A program made the position numbers and the translations under genes. Below, in pieces: positions 48,001 through 59,515 of a DNA stretch of 64,000 nt. How positions within the stretch are numbered: the first letter of the stretch is position 1; each line of letters begins with the position of its first letter. Source of the stretch: Paramecium octaurelia. Taxonomy: Eukaryota; Ciliophora; Oligohymenophorea; Peniculida; Parameciidae. Location: assembly GCA_905182995.1 (NCBI GenBank), contig CAJJDP010000101.1:127099-191098 (forward strand). Reading direction: 5' to 3'. The notes beneath the pieces were generated by a model that saw only the letters and a program-made list of their open reading frames with translations, had not been told where the DNA came from and ran no database searches.

Positions 48001-50375
48001 TTTATGGGAAACGTCCAAGTAGATTTTTAATTGTTCATTAAATAATTAGAGGATGAGCATATTTGATTTCTTAATTCTTCAACTTGACTTTGAATGTTTG
48101 GAATATAAAATTGAATCAAAGGTTATCTAGCTAAGAAATCTTTAATATTTGTTGAAGAAGACGTGATTTCAGTATTTCTACCAGCTGAGGTAGTTATTGT
48201 TTTTGAGTATTAAGTATTTGATCTTATGGCGTCATTGAAAAATTGTTAAGTGATTCCTAAGATTTTTCCATCTATGCCAAAGAGAATTGTCTCACTCTAA
48301 CATTACTCTTTGGTGAGGATCATATTTAATATGAAATCATCTTTGCCATCGTAAAAATTGAACAAATTAATACTACATGGCTCAATGAAACCAGCTGGAT
48401 TTTAAAAGAAGGACGATTCTCCATGAATCATTAATTTGGAATATCCATTTTACATGTAATTATCCATCAATTATTCATGAACTGTTGATAAATAAGTTGG
48501 CATAAGTTAAGAACAATGCTTTATCAACTTACAACCTTCTTCTGGTTCATTCAGAAACTTAGCCATTTGTTTATAATTCACATCTATCAATTCACCTCTT
48601 TTTGATACAAAACTGGATTTCAAAATGATCAATCTATCTAATAAATTTGTATAAAATGTTTACCTTATACAAGTTGAATATTGTCTAATGATTCATCTTA
48701 CTTAAATCTCTCACTCTTTAATAACTCATCAATAGTTTTCTCAATCTAAAAGGCTTGAAATTAATTAGTATAAATTCCACAGTAATAAATTTAAATTATT
48801 CTTAAACTAATTATGTCAGTTCCTTGTTAGTTTTTTAATTTATTATAAACCAAATCAAATCTGCTTTCTATTTCGGATCTACATCTCAACATCTTTTTGG
48901 CAGTTTTCAATGATTCAGATAAACATTAATCAATGTGTTGATATCCATTAATCAGTTTATTCCAAAAATTGATCTTCGATTAAATTGTGTCTATCAAGCA
49001 TGGAAATAATGCTTAAGCAGAGTGAGATGTATTATAAACAGTTTAGACATCCAAAGAGTTCTAATGTTCATTAGTATTCTTAATAGATGTTTTATTTTAA
49101 GCCTCTTTTTAGAACTACTTGCTTCTTTTGTTAAGTTCCTCAGCCAAATTATGTTACCAACATCTATAATATAAGTCATTAGGATTCAATAGCAATAGTC
49201 TTATTAAGGCTTTTAATGGAGCATGATTGCTTACATAATCACAAAATAAAGAAACTATATGATTATTCATTTAATTTTCTTTATTTGCCATTCTTCTAAA
49301 TATACACTCTACAAATTAAGACGGATACTGACACTTTTTGCAATTATGGATTTTCTCAATTATTTTCAAAACTATTTTGGACTGCGTCTTAGTTTCTAAC
49401 TTGTTTGCCTCTTCAATTTTCTTAAGTTAAATTTATAGTTTACTTAAAGAGTGATTAAATTGCCTTAATTTTTCAATGTGACATAGTAATTTTCTATTAT
49501 ATCTATCAACTAAAAAAAGGCTGCCCATATCAATGTTAGAACTATTAGATATTCAAATACTGACAATTTAATTAAAAGTGAAACTGAAGATGTGATTGAT
49601 ACAATATCAATTAGTGCATAATGTTTTGCATTGATCTTATTTATTGTTTGCATAATCGTTAGTAGGTATTTAATCAAAATTAAAGCAAATCTTAGCTCTT
49701 ACAAAATCTCAATACTCTTAAGTACTATGCATGTGAACAAGCAAATTTCTCTTATAAAATTGTTTAAAAACGAGTAATTCAACATCAAGATATGATTATC
49801 ACCCATCAGTGAATCAGCTCTCCCAAAATAAATGTGTAGAGAATTGATTGCTAATGCTATTACCAAATTAAGGATGCAAATAATAATTAATACAATTTAA
49901 GTGCTAGTATCACAAAATTGACTTGATTTGCATACTGATTCTGAAGAAATAAAATACAATGATGAATAGGAAATGGGAATATAAAATATTAGTGTGTAAT
50001 GCAATAAGAATTAGTGTAAAATGGTGTGTATGATGACTGAAATAGATTTGGATATCCTGAAATAAATGTAAACCAGAATTAGGATTATATGCAAGGCAAA
50101 AAATCCAATAATTATCAGAATCAATTGATCATCAGTTACAGCATTAATTACAAAGCTGTATGATGCTAATTAACTTAGTATTCTAATATTCAAATATTAT
50201 AATACTTCATCTCAGAGTGAGATTCCTAATCTATGTTATTTATGATGTCCAGTTCTTAAGCTTTGTTCAATATCGTAAAAATAATCATTAGCCCTTTCAT
50301 GGACTCTTAAGAAACCAAAGGATGCATCAAAAAGTAAATTTCTTTAAAAAATTTTTCAGTGTTTAAATTTCTCAT
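45067..50375 (-). CDS. Second TmcB-type PAS membrane protein, 5' end possibly damaged
   Basis: About 1,700 residues over several exons (26-nt introns seen). The same plan as 39792-44914: membrane segments (LILIIIGFFALHIILILVYI; FYIPISYSSLYFI), a PAS-type block (LIKHCSQLMPTYLSTVHEQL, then ETILFGIDGKILGI) and a C-terminal membrane/loop region ending LVLIPSDLILTANIRSQAKE. The first 100 codons look damaged: the family-like stretch FGFLRVHERANDYFYDIEQS has no ATG in frame, the nearest ATG (50375) is in another frame across a T/A homopolymer, and a TGA near 50212 interrupts GISL-DEVLQYLNIRI. No short intron fixes either. So it may be an early pseudogene, or the sequence has errors here. The remaining 1,500 codons look intact. 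Confidence 0.65.
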
Positions 50376-50465
50376 TAATTATTTTAAATATTTTGATCAA
50401 AGACTAATTTATTATAAATATGAGATTGAGTAAATAAAGAATTAAAGGAATAGTTAATATATTTG

Positions 50466-51799
50466 TCAAATAAAAATTAATGAGTCACCTTAATTTTCTA
50501 AACTGAAAAAACTAAAGAAGGAATCTCCCATCTCAATTATTTCAGTAGGTTCAAATCGACAAACAATGTGTCTATTTTCATTTGTGATTCTTAAACATTA
50601 TTATAATGGCATAAATTAAAATGTTAAAGTATCCCCTTCACTGAATGTAAAATTCCCTTTTCTTAATAGCTTGTATTTGTTCTCATTCCATTCTTTCCTT
50701 TTTATTTCACCTAACTTATTTATTATAAAATCAATTGAATAATGACATAATGTGGAACAAATTCCAATCAATAAATTGCCTTTTAAAGTCTGAATTCTCA
50801 TTCTCCAAATGATTCCTTAAACCGCTTGAGTTTTTATTTTGTGATTAATATAAAAATGAAGAAAATCATTTTTTTATTTTTGGAGGTTAAATGATGGACG
50901 AATTAATTTTGCCTCGATGGCTTAATTACCTGTAAATTGATAGTTTTGTGTGAACATAGTTTTAAATGAAAATTGATGCATAGTATCAAAGGAATCTCCT
51001 TTTAACATTTTACATATTTTTTATTCCAATAATTAATTCTTTTGGTTTAGCTCTTCTATCTTTTTGGATAATTGTGCTATTTGATTGTCTTTGTTAGTAA
51101 ATTATGATTGTACACAATCCTAGAATAAGGATAATAAATTACATCAATAGAATGAAGTTGAAATAGTTTTCTTGACATTTTATTGAAACACTTAGAACAT
51201 TCGATACTTACTTATTCACATTAATTTTCATGTTATTCTAATTCATTTTACAATTGTTACAGTCCACATCCAGAACAATTTATTCTTCGATAAGGACATT
51301 ACAATATATGCTTTTAAAACTATTCATATCCTGGCTTCGTTGTGCATTCTTCATATATACAACTTAACTATATGGAGTCTAATAGATTGTGTATTATTGG
51401 TATCGATGTTTTTTTAAATGGTCTCTTGCATTTTGGGCAATTTGGCAAAGTAGTTTCAACATGAATCTATTAAGGCATTTCAGAAAAAGAACTAGATTAA
51501 GAACTATATTGTGATCCAGATCCTGAATCTGGAGCAACAATTAAAGATTAGGAATAAAGCGATTCTTGTAAGACAACATCTCCTGCTTGATCCTGAATCC
51601 ATTTGTTGATACAAACTTCACAGTATGATTAGAAGCATTTATCTTATCCACAAGCAATTGGTTTCCATAGAATATTTAAACAAATAGGACAAATTAAATG
51701 GTCAACTTCTATCTTTGATTGGTATAGTAAATGTTTAGGAATGCCACTATCTTTTAAGAGTTCCAAGGGATTTAATAAATTACTAGACTCTGTTTACAT
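50466..51799 (-). CDS. RING-finger, TRAF-like zinc-finger protein (putative E3 ubiquitin ligase)
   Basis: Roughly 420-440 residues. The RING-type cluster HLICPICLNILWKPIAC, DKCFQSYCEVCINKW and NCPKCKRPF is split by a Ser-rich insert of about 50 residues. Two TRAF-type zinc-finger-like units follow (CIYEECTTKPGYEQF...HILQCPYRRINCSGC; HENQCEQVSIECSKC). A coiled coil comes next, and the C-terminal part (LKGNLLIGICSTLCHYSI, FTFSEGDTLTFQFMP, FFSFFSLENQGDSLIFI) has the beta-strand pattern of a SPRY/B30.2-like domain. Proteins with RING plus TRAF fingers usually transfer ubiquitin to substrates bound by the C-terminal domain, here inferred. It starts at the ATG before TESSNLLNPLELLKDSG. Its upstream neighbour is 32 bp away on the same strand. 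Confidence 0.78.
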
Positions 51800-51831
51800 G
51801 ATAAATTAATATATATATTATTATTATATAA

Positions 51832-54200
51832 TCATAATTAACTCCGAAATAATTCTGAGTATCTGACAGCCTTTTTAGACTCTAATTGATTCATCTTTCT
51901 TTTGATATTTGCTAACTCTACCAAAGAGATTACACTTTTCGTAGCCTATCCTTTAGTACTTAAGTATTGGGTTGATCCAGCAAGACCTTTGAATGTTTCC
52001 CTGAATTAGCAATTTGAAGGAGATTTTTCATGTTTGGATGGCAATTATTCAGAAGTATGTCTTCTTGATTTTAGTTATTTTTAAGCAGTTTCCTATTCTT
52101 TTTAATTATCATCCATAATCACTTTGATTGCCTTTTCAAAATATGTAAAAAAATACATTTAAATTGGTTTGAATCATATTCCTAATAATTTGGTCTTCAT
52201 TTATTTTGGGTTTTTCTTCTTCCTTCTATCCAGATATTTTTTAATACAATTTCATTAGAACAGATTCTTCCTCTAAATGTTACAATTTCTTTTTTGTTTA
52301 TTTTAAACCTAAAGTATTGCAATGCTTGATGAGTATCTTTCTAAATGGAGTTTTACTCTTAGGTTTAGGTTTGAGAGATTATTCTATTATTTACTACTAT
52401 TATCTCTTCTTCTTTAATCTTTCTTGAGCCTCCAAGTATCCAGAAATTAATTAAAATTCAGTCTTTATTTCATTATTCAATTGCTTCAAAGAATCAGTTT
52501 CTTTAGGTTCAGCTATTGCATTCTTACTAAATTATCTTTTAAACAACAATATTGCTCTACCTAATTCGCAATCCTATTATTATCTTTCATTTTCATTGAG
52601 TTCATCTTTACAAGTGCGTTCAATATCAGCAAGTGAATAGAAGGCTTATTCTTTTTTCAATTAGTTGACAATGACTCCTGCTAATTCGGAGTCCAATTTA
52701 GGATAATCTGATTATTCTGTTCTACAATATTAGGTAAAATCTGTTGGTCTGGTTCTTCTTGAAAAGGATGAGATAGAGTTTTATTTAATCATTTTTGATT
52801 CACTATCCGAAGTTACTAATTTATGTTAATCAAAACCATCTTAGGTAGTGAACGATTAATAATTTTTAGAGAACTATTATTAGGTAAGTTCTCTTTCTGT
52901 TCGACTACCTTTGGGTACATTGTATAATAGATATGGCGAGGGAGGTTTAACAGGAATGGGATTTAATTTGAAATATTATTATTTGTTTAGTTGTTCGATT
53001 CGTAATTTGAGATAGAATTTTTCATTTAGGGCTTGTTAATAATCATCTTTAACTTAGGATGTGATTTCCTTGATTTCAGGATTAGAGTCATCAGATAAAC
53101 AAGTAAATATGATGTGTCTAATTTCACATTCTGCCAAAATATGATCAATATATTTTTAAATATCTTAGGCTCTACTGAAGATGAGGATTCTCAGTTGATG
53201 TTCATCTTCTAATCTCAAGACTTCAGTACAAAACCATTATGCTAAATGAATGCATTCCTTCATTTTCGAATATTCCGAGAGATATTCATAGCAAAGAGAT
53301 TAAAGGTATAATATCATTGTTAATTTCATGATGTATGGTTCAACTGGTCTTAAATCTGAATCATCAATAACATTTGGAGTATTTCTTTTTTTTAAGATTA
53401 AGAAAATGAGTTAGTGTAAATACGAATATGCAATTTCATATTATTTTATTGATTTTTTGAATTCACATATTTAAAAATAGAATTACCCAAAATTTTAGTA
53501 ATGATCGACAATTATTTTGATCAATTCAATATTATTTGTGTTTTTTATTTCTTTAATTTGTAAGAACTTCTCTATTTTATGTATCATCTTTAAACTATTG
53601 GGTATCTCATTGGTGATTTTAAACATTCTAGCGTATAAAATAAGTTATTTCATTAACAAAGCCCAACACTCGCTTAAATAGAACTTAACTATTCATATTC
53701 ATAGCTTATACTTTTAGTTTTCTCCTTAAGTTTGCCTAGATGGGCAGCCTTTATTAAACTTCCAGGTATACAAATCGTCTATCTAATTCTTTGTCTCAAT
53801 CTATTCAATCCTATTTTTTATTCAATCTAGGCGGAACTTAATTCTTCGTAATGTTCAGTTCCTCTCTCATTTTTTAGCATTCTTTGGATGTTGATGTATA
53901 TTATAGCTGTGTACAAATTGCATCGATCAAGTAACAAATCCACCTTTGATATGTTATCTCCATGAATATATTCGTTTAACAAATTTTATGCTGCTCTTAT
54001 TAGTCTTCTACTGATTTGGATATTAAGTGTACTCATTTCATTATGAGAGTAACTCATGAAATGTTTGTCCAGCATTAGAATTACTTTTCGATTCCCATTC
54101 TTTTATGTATAATTTATAATACCTTTTTTAATAAACCAGAAGCATCATTCAGTATATTTTCAATTGGGTATTTCTTCATAACTGGTATTTCAGATTCCAT
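51832..54200 (-). CDS. Unknown helical protein, about 750 residues
   Basis: I do not recognise it. A 23-nt intron follows the first exon (MESEIPVMKKYPIENILNDA) and others occur downstream. The N-terminal half is a series of amphipathic helices (RKVILMLDKHFMSYSHNEM; ISKVDLLLDRCNLYTAIIYI; CIHLAQWFCTEVLRLEDEH) that could be TPR- or HEAT-like but match no consensus. The second half is low complexity, with NPIPVKPPSPYLLYNVPK and Ser-rich stretches, and ends NIKRKMNQLESKKAV...YSELF. No membrane segment is evident. Its stop is 32 bp upstream of the RING-gene start, in the same direction. Confidence 0.6.
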
Positions 54201-54319
54201 TATTAAATAATTATAATATATTTATTATTCCATTTCAAATTAAGATATTTCCTGAGATAATTTGGATAGAGTATTACTCTGATCAATTTAGATTGACTGA
54301 TTTACTTTTAATATGAATA

Positions 54320-55387
54320 TCATTCTAAACTTATTTTGGCCATTTTCAATGTATTTTCATAAGATTTAGCACCTCCTATGAATCCACTTGCATGAACAAA
54401 TACAATGTCGTTAATACCAGATATTGCTCTCAATTACTCAATGTCTTTCACTCCTCTCCATTCACTTTTCAAAGATTTTCTATTTTCAAAACTATCCTCG
54501 TTAGCTGAAACAGCTTGCACTCTCCATCCTTCATTTCTATCAGGATATAAAACAAACTTAATTAATCCTACAGTTCCTCTTTCTTGTTCTATGTCGAAGA
54601 CATGACTTTTCCAGGGCAAAGCCAATGGCAATTTTATGATTTAACCTGATTAATCCTATTCGAATCTGGAATCAAAGGCTTAAACAACATAACATCTGCC
54701 AGGGTACCATCCTCTATGAAAAATCAAATTAATTCTTACAAATAGATTGACTTCACTTATGAAATAAGTTCAGTAGTAACAAATTCAACAGCTTAATGAA
54801 ATTTAGCATTTTCATCTTGATTTTTTTCACACCAAATAGGATTAAATCTATTGATGACAGCTGACAAATGAGTATTGATTTAGTACTTTAACTGTTCTTA
54901 ATTTGGATATTGATTGATTCCATTATCGATGGCATCAATACTTTAAATGAAATTCTTATATAACTTTATATAGATTAAGTTGAGAGTCTTTTCATCAACT
55001 TTTTCCTTAAATTATTAATGATAAATAATTTACAATCTCAATGGTCGTTTCGACTGTGGCATTGATATGAGCAATTACATTTTGTATGATCTCTAATCCA
55101 AAATGCTTGTATATCAAACCAGCACTGCTTAAACGAATATTAAAATCCTTCGAAAATGACTATTAGAACTCCTTTTAATGATGGTCATAACGATGAGTTT
55201 ATGGGTCGTAAACTCCTCCCACATCTACCAAAATGTCCTACTAAGCCCAAACTTCTGGATCTCTTGATCTGGTTATTATTCCATTCTTAAATTCATTGGT
55301 ATATTTGGTCAGCATGGCGCATGCTAGAACTTCATCAACATGAAAAGCACCATTGTGAGTACCAATTTTCTTAAACACTTGTTGCAT
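54320..55387 (-). CDS. MYG1: MYG1-family (UPF0160) DHH-type exonuclease
   Basis: About 330-345 residues with short introns, the usual length. The N-terminus carries the DHH-family metal motifs: IGTHNGAFHVDEVLACAML, RSRDPEVWAQQDILVDVGG and YDPQTHRYDHHQKEF. The middle has LSSAGLIYKHFG. The C-terminus keeps the MYG1 signature block: LALPWKSHVFD, GLIKFVLYPDRNEGWRVQAV, SEWRGVKDIE and IVFVHASGFIGGAKSYENTL. MYG1 in yeast and animals is a 3'-5' RNA exonuclease of nucleolus and mitochondria that coordinates ribosome maturation in both. All metal ligands visible are present. There is no obvious mitochondrial presequence at this start (MQQVFKKIG); an upstream exon cannot be excluded. Confidence 0.93.
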
Positions 55388-56377
55388 TTTTAATAATTAT
55401 AATTATAATTTATATATATATGATTTACTTGTTGGATTGTTTCAGCATTTCTCAATAATGCTAATACTCCTTTTATTATATATATTTTCTTTAAGCTTCA
55501 TAATTACTAAATAGTTCAGGTGACATCCATGTGTTTATGAGGGCTAATTATGATGCTACATTAGTTATAACAAGTATTATTATAGTTTAACATATTCATT
55601 TCTTTTATTAAGGTTTATGTAGAAATAAATATAATTCTACAAATCTAGTGTGTTTCACTTTTACTGTCCTACTCTTATACTCCTATCAAATTCAATTGGT
55701 ACAATCACTATTCATGAAGAATAAATTAAATCTTAATATATCTACCTAAAATCCTAGTGAATTTAGGAATTTCAATATTTTTGAAGAAAAACAAAAAATT
55801 TATTCTAATAATTTTTCTCATATTTATTATTAATGTATCTAATTTTCTGAGAAGTTAATATAATATAAAACCTTTTGCAATAAGGATGTATAAATTGTTA
55901 ATAACAATTATTTCCGATCATTTTTAAAATTTATACAACATTTGGTTCTTCTTAATTACTAATTAGATCGAGGCATAAAATTGATATTTATTGAAATTAC
56001 ATACTTGCTACTAAAGACTTTGAAATCTAAGCGATTCTATGAGGTAAAGAAAAAAGATGGCCATTTCAATTTAGAGTATCATTGAAAATTAGTTTTATTC
56101 ATGAGTTAGAAACACAATATTTAATTGGGAGACTAGATTTATAACCCCGCTTATTAAATTGTTTTGTTAACAGTTGATTCATTGTATTTATTAATATTTA
56201 TTTGAGAATTTGGAGGTTAGGTAAAGAGAAAAAACTCCATTAATTATCAATTAAAATGAAGTGTTAGAGACAATAAAAATATTGAAGATTATGATATATT
56301 TAATTTGACTTATGTAGCTTGCAAATCATTGATTAGAATGAATTTTTATATTATTTTATAGTTATATAAGAAATTTG
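55388..56377. other. 990-bp spacer without a callable gene
   Basis: Between the starts of MYG1 (minus) and the second K+ channel (plus). It is far longer than other head-to-head gaps here (34-461 bp). It is AT-rich throughout; the minus frame upstream of MYG1 contains VLALLRNAETIQQ, which could be a 5' exon or chance. The rest shows nothing that I can support. Confidence 0.4.
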
Positions 56378-59300
56378 ATGTCCACTCAAATTCCATAGCT
56401 CATGATTACAGAATAACCTATGGATGAATACTAGGATTTTATTAGTTATTCACTCTCTGATGTTTGTTTTTCTGCCAGTAAGTTCAAGAATAAAGGTAAT
56501 AACGTGAGTGAGAATTCGATTAATTAAGACTACTAAGAGCATCTTAATTCAACTCCGCTATCTCCAAACAACTATACTTTAACTAAACCTACCAATGAAT
56601 CCTCGGATCAAAAATAAACTACACAGGGTTAACAACGTAATAGTGTAAGTTCAACCTAAGAAAAAGTATATAAAGACTTTTTTCAGTACTTTTTAATTCA
56701 AAAATTTGTTCATAGGATATCATTCAAAAAGAAATTGAATTCTATGTTTGATAAGTATCATTTCGATGTGATTAACGATCTAGGAGCAACCTTTAATATA
56801 AATTTATTTAGAGAAAATACAATAAAAATGCGACCAATCATAGTCAAATAGGTTTAGGAGATAGAAAATAAATGCTAGCTAAAGATTAATAAACTTCAAT
56901 CCTTGCTATTTTAAAAATGGAACTATTGTCTCAACAAAATTCCATTAATTTATCCAGAATCCAAATTGAAAATGCTTTGGGATGCAATTGTTATGTTAGC
57001 AAGGTTTTATTTCATCTATGTCATTCCGATGGATTTGGCGTGGGAAATGCAATCATTTATGTTTGATATCTTGATTATTCCCACTTCATTAATGCTGACT
57101 TTATTGATAATAGATTTCATATTAAGTTTTAATAATGCCTATTATGAGTTCGGATCTATAGTAACTGATCGAAAGAAAATTGCTTAGTATGTCTTAACAA
57201 AAAGCTACGGTCTCGATATATTGTCAGTATTGATTCTGATAACATTTTTGATTATTTCAGTTGTTCAATCGCAGTATGTGAGGATAACTGAAAATTGGTA
57301 TCATTTACTACTACTATTGTTTCTAATTTAATATAAGAATATATCTAAATTATCAGAATAAGTTGAAGAAGCTTTGAATTTATCAAAATAAGTGAGTTCA
57401 TTATTGGAATTAGGGAAATTAATATTTTTACTATTCTTCGTTCTACACATATTCTCCTGCCTTTGGTTTTGGGTTGGAAGCTATTCATATAGAAATGATT
57501 ACAAGACTTGGCTAAACTTGAAAAATTTAGAAGAAGCTGATTGGAATATCTAATATTTATACTCATTCTACTTTTCGACTGTTACTATGTTTACTGTTGG
57601 ATATGGTGACATTACTCCACAAAGCACTTTCGAGACTGTACTTTGCATAATGTTTATGATGATTTGTAGTATTCAATTATCATACAGTGTCAGTACTGTA
57701 GGTGCCATTATTGATAAAATTTCATTCTATTCAAAAGAGAAAAGGAAGAAGGTTTAAACAATAAACACTTACATGTAGCACAAGAAGATAAGTTATGAAT
57801 TACAATTTAAAATTAGAGAATATCTCAATTATTATTGGTAATGTAATCAACAAGAAGAAACTGAGGAGGAAAAGAACATCATTAATTAACTATCAGAAAA
57901 TTTAAGAGAGAGCTTATAATTTGAAGCTAATTCAATGATTTTGAATACTTGTCCATTGTTTAAAAATCATTTTAGCGACTAATTAAAAAAGAAATTGGTG
58001 AAAAAGATAAAATCAATAGTTGTTTAGCCAGAAAACATAATTGATTTTGATCATTTGTTCCCAAGTTAAAAAATGAATTAATTTATATGTTTTGTAGAGG
58101 AAGGGTAAATACAGATATTTATAGAAAATGAATTGTCGTAGAATCATGTTTCATATAATTCAATATCGATAGTTAATACTGTTTCCAAAGGAAGTAGTCT
58201 TGGTTTGATGTCATTCATTACAGGAATCAAAGCAAGAGAAAGATTTAAAAGCATAGGCTTTTCAAAATTATTATTATTGTCTAGAGAAGATTTTCTTAAA
58301 ATTATCCCAGAATTTCCAGAAGACTATGAAGTTTTCAGAGAAATGCATGATGATTTGATTTATAATTCAGATTCTGAATTTCTTAAATTAGCTTGTTTTT
58401 CTTGTAAAAGTGTTTCTCATAAAGTTATTGATTGTCCTTTGGTTCATTTTATACCTGATAAGGAATATTTAGTCAAAAAACATCAATTTTCAAAAGAGTA
58501 AAAACGAAATGAAACTTTTAAGTTTAAATTCAAGAGAAATTAAAAAAGACAACATGGTTATTTTTCGGCTTATAATGATTTAGATTTAATATAAGAAACT
58601 AGCGATTTATTTTAAGCTGATAATTATAAGCAATGTCTATTTTATGAGGAACTTGATGATGAAGTTGAAAAGTTAAAAGTTCAATCAATAAATATTCCAA
58701 AACCCTCTAATTATATGCAATAGGACTTGATTAAAGAAGAACCTGAAGAAGATGTTTAGGTTGCCATGAACTTTTTGAATCAAAGAAAAAGTCAAATTAA
58801 CAAAATTACTAAAAAATCAATATCCTTGTTGGTGGATGAAGATCTCGTGCCTTTATAGCAATTTAAAGGAATCAATAAATTCAAAAGAGCTGTAGAAGTT
58901 GTAAAAAGTCTAAATAAAATTACTAATCGAAAAAGTTTTAAGGCTTAGACAAAAAATATATTGGCCTCTTTAAATAGTGAAAATTACAAGGATTCAGAAT
59001 AGAAACAATTATTAATTGGGATTTAAAAGAGATAAAAATATATTGAAGATCATAACATAGAATGGATGGAGAAGGATATTTAGGAAATGGAATTCTTGAA
59101 GATGAAGTTGTAGATGTTGATTAAACTAAACACTCAGAAAATTGAAAAATTTGATTAGATTGAAACTGTAAAATAATATAAATTTTATAATATACACAAC
59201 AATGTGGATCAGATATTGACAATTTATAATGAATTTTATAAGGTCAAATTGTAGGAGCAAAAGAACATTCCTTAAGTATTTAAATAATTTGTCAGATATT

Positions 59301-59494
59301 TAATGTATCCCTATTCATTTATTCATAAATACAAATTTAAATCCAACAATTTTAACGTGAGAGAAATTAAATAAGAGGAAACTAATTAAATAAAAAAGAA
59401 TAATAAATTTTCAAAGTTATTAACTTTGCATAAATAGAGTAAAAACTTGAGAAAGAAATTAAATGTGAAAAAAGCTTAAATATAACCACTTTGA
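56378..59494 (+). CDS. Second cyclic-nucleotide-type K+ channel with CCHC zinc knuckle
   Basis: A single exon of 1,038 residues. A polar N-terminus leads to S1-S6: MLWDAIVMLARFYFIYVI, MLTLLIIDFILSFNNAYYEF, LDILSVLILITFLIISVVQ, and the pore with filter TVGYGDITP after FYFSTVTM. S6 (LCIIMFMMICSIQLSYSV) and the C-linker (REYLNYYWQCNQQEETEEEK, then LSENLRESLQFEAN) precede a cyclic-nucleotide-binding-like fold. Directly after it is CFSCKSVSHKVIDCPLVHF (58393-58434 for the four ligands), C-x2-C-x4-H-x4-C, exactly as in the channel at 12000-14591. The last 330 residues are Lys/Gln-rich with no domain. No introns are needed, unlike its paralogue. It probably conducts K+ at the plasma or ciliary membrane; nucleotide dependence is unproven. 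The stop is 21 bp from the convergent gene. Confidence 0.92.
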
Positions 59495-59515
59495 TTAAAT
59501 AAATAATAACAAACA

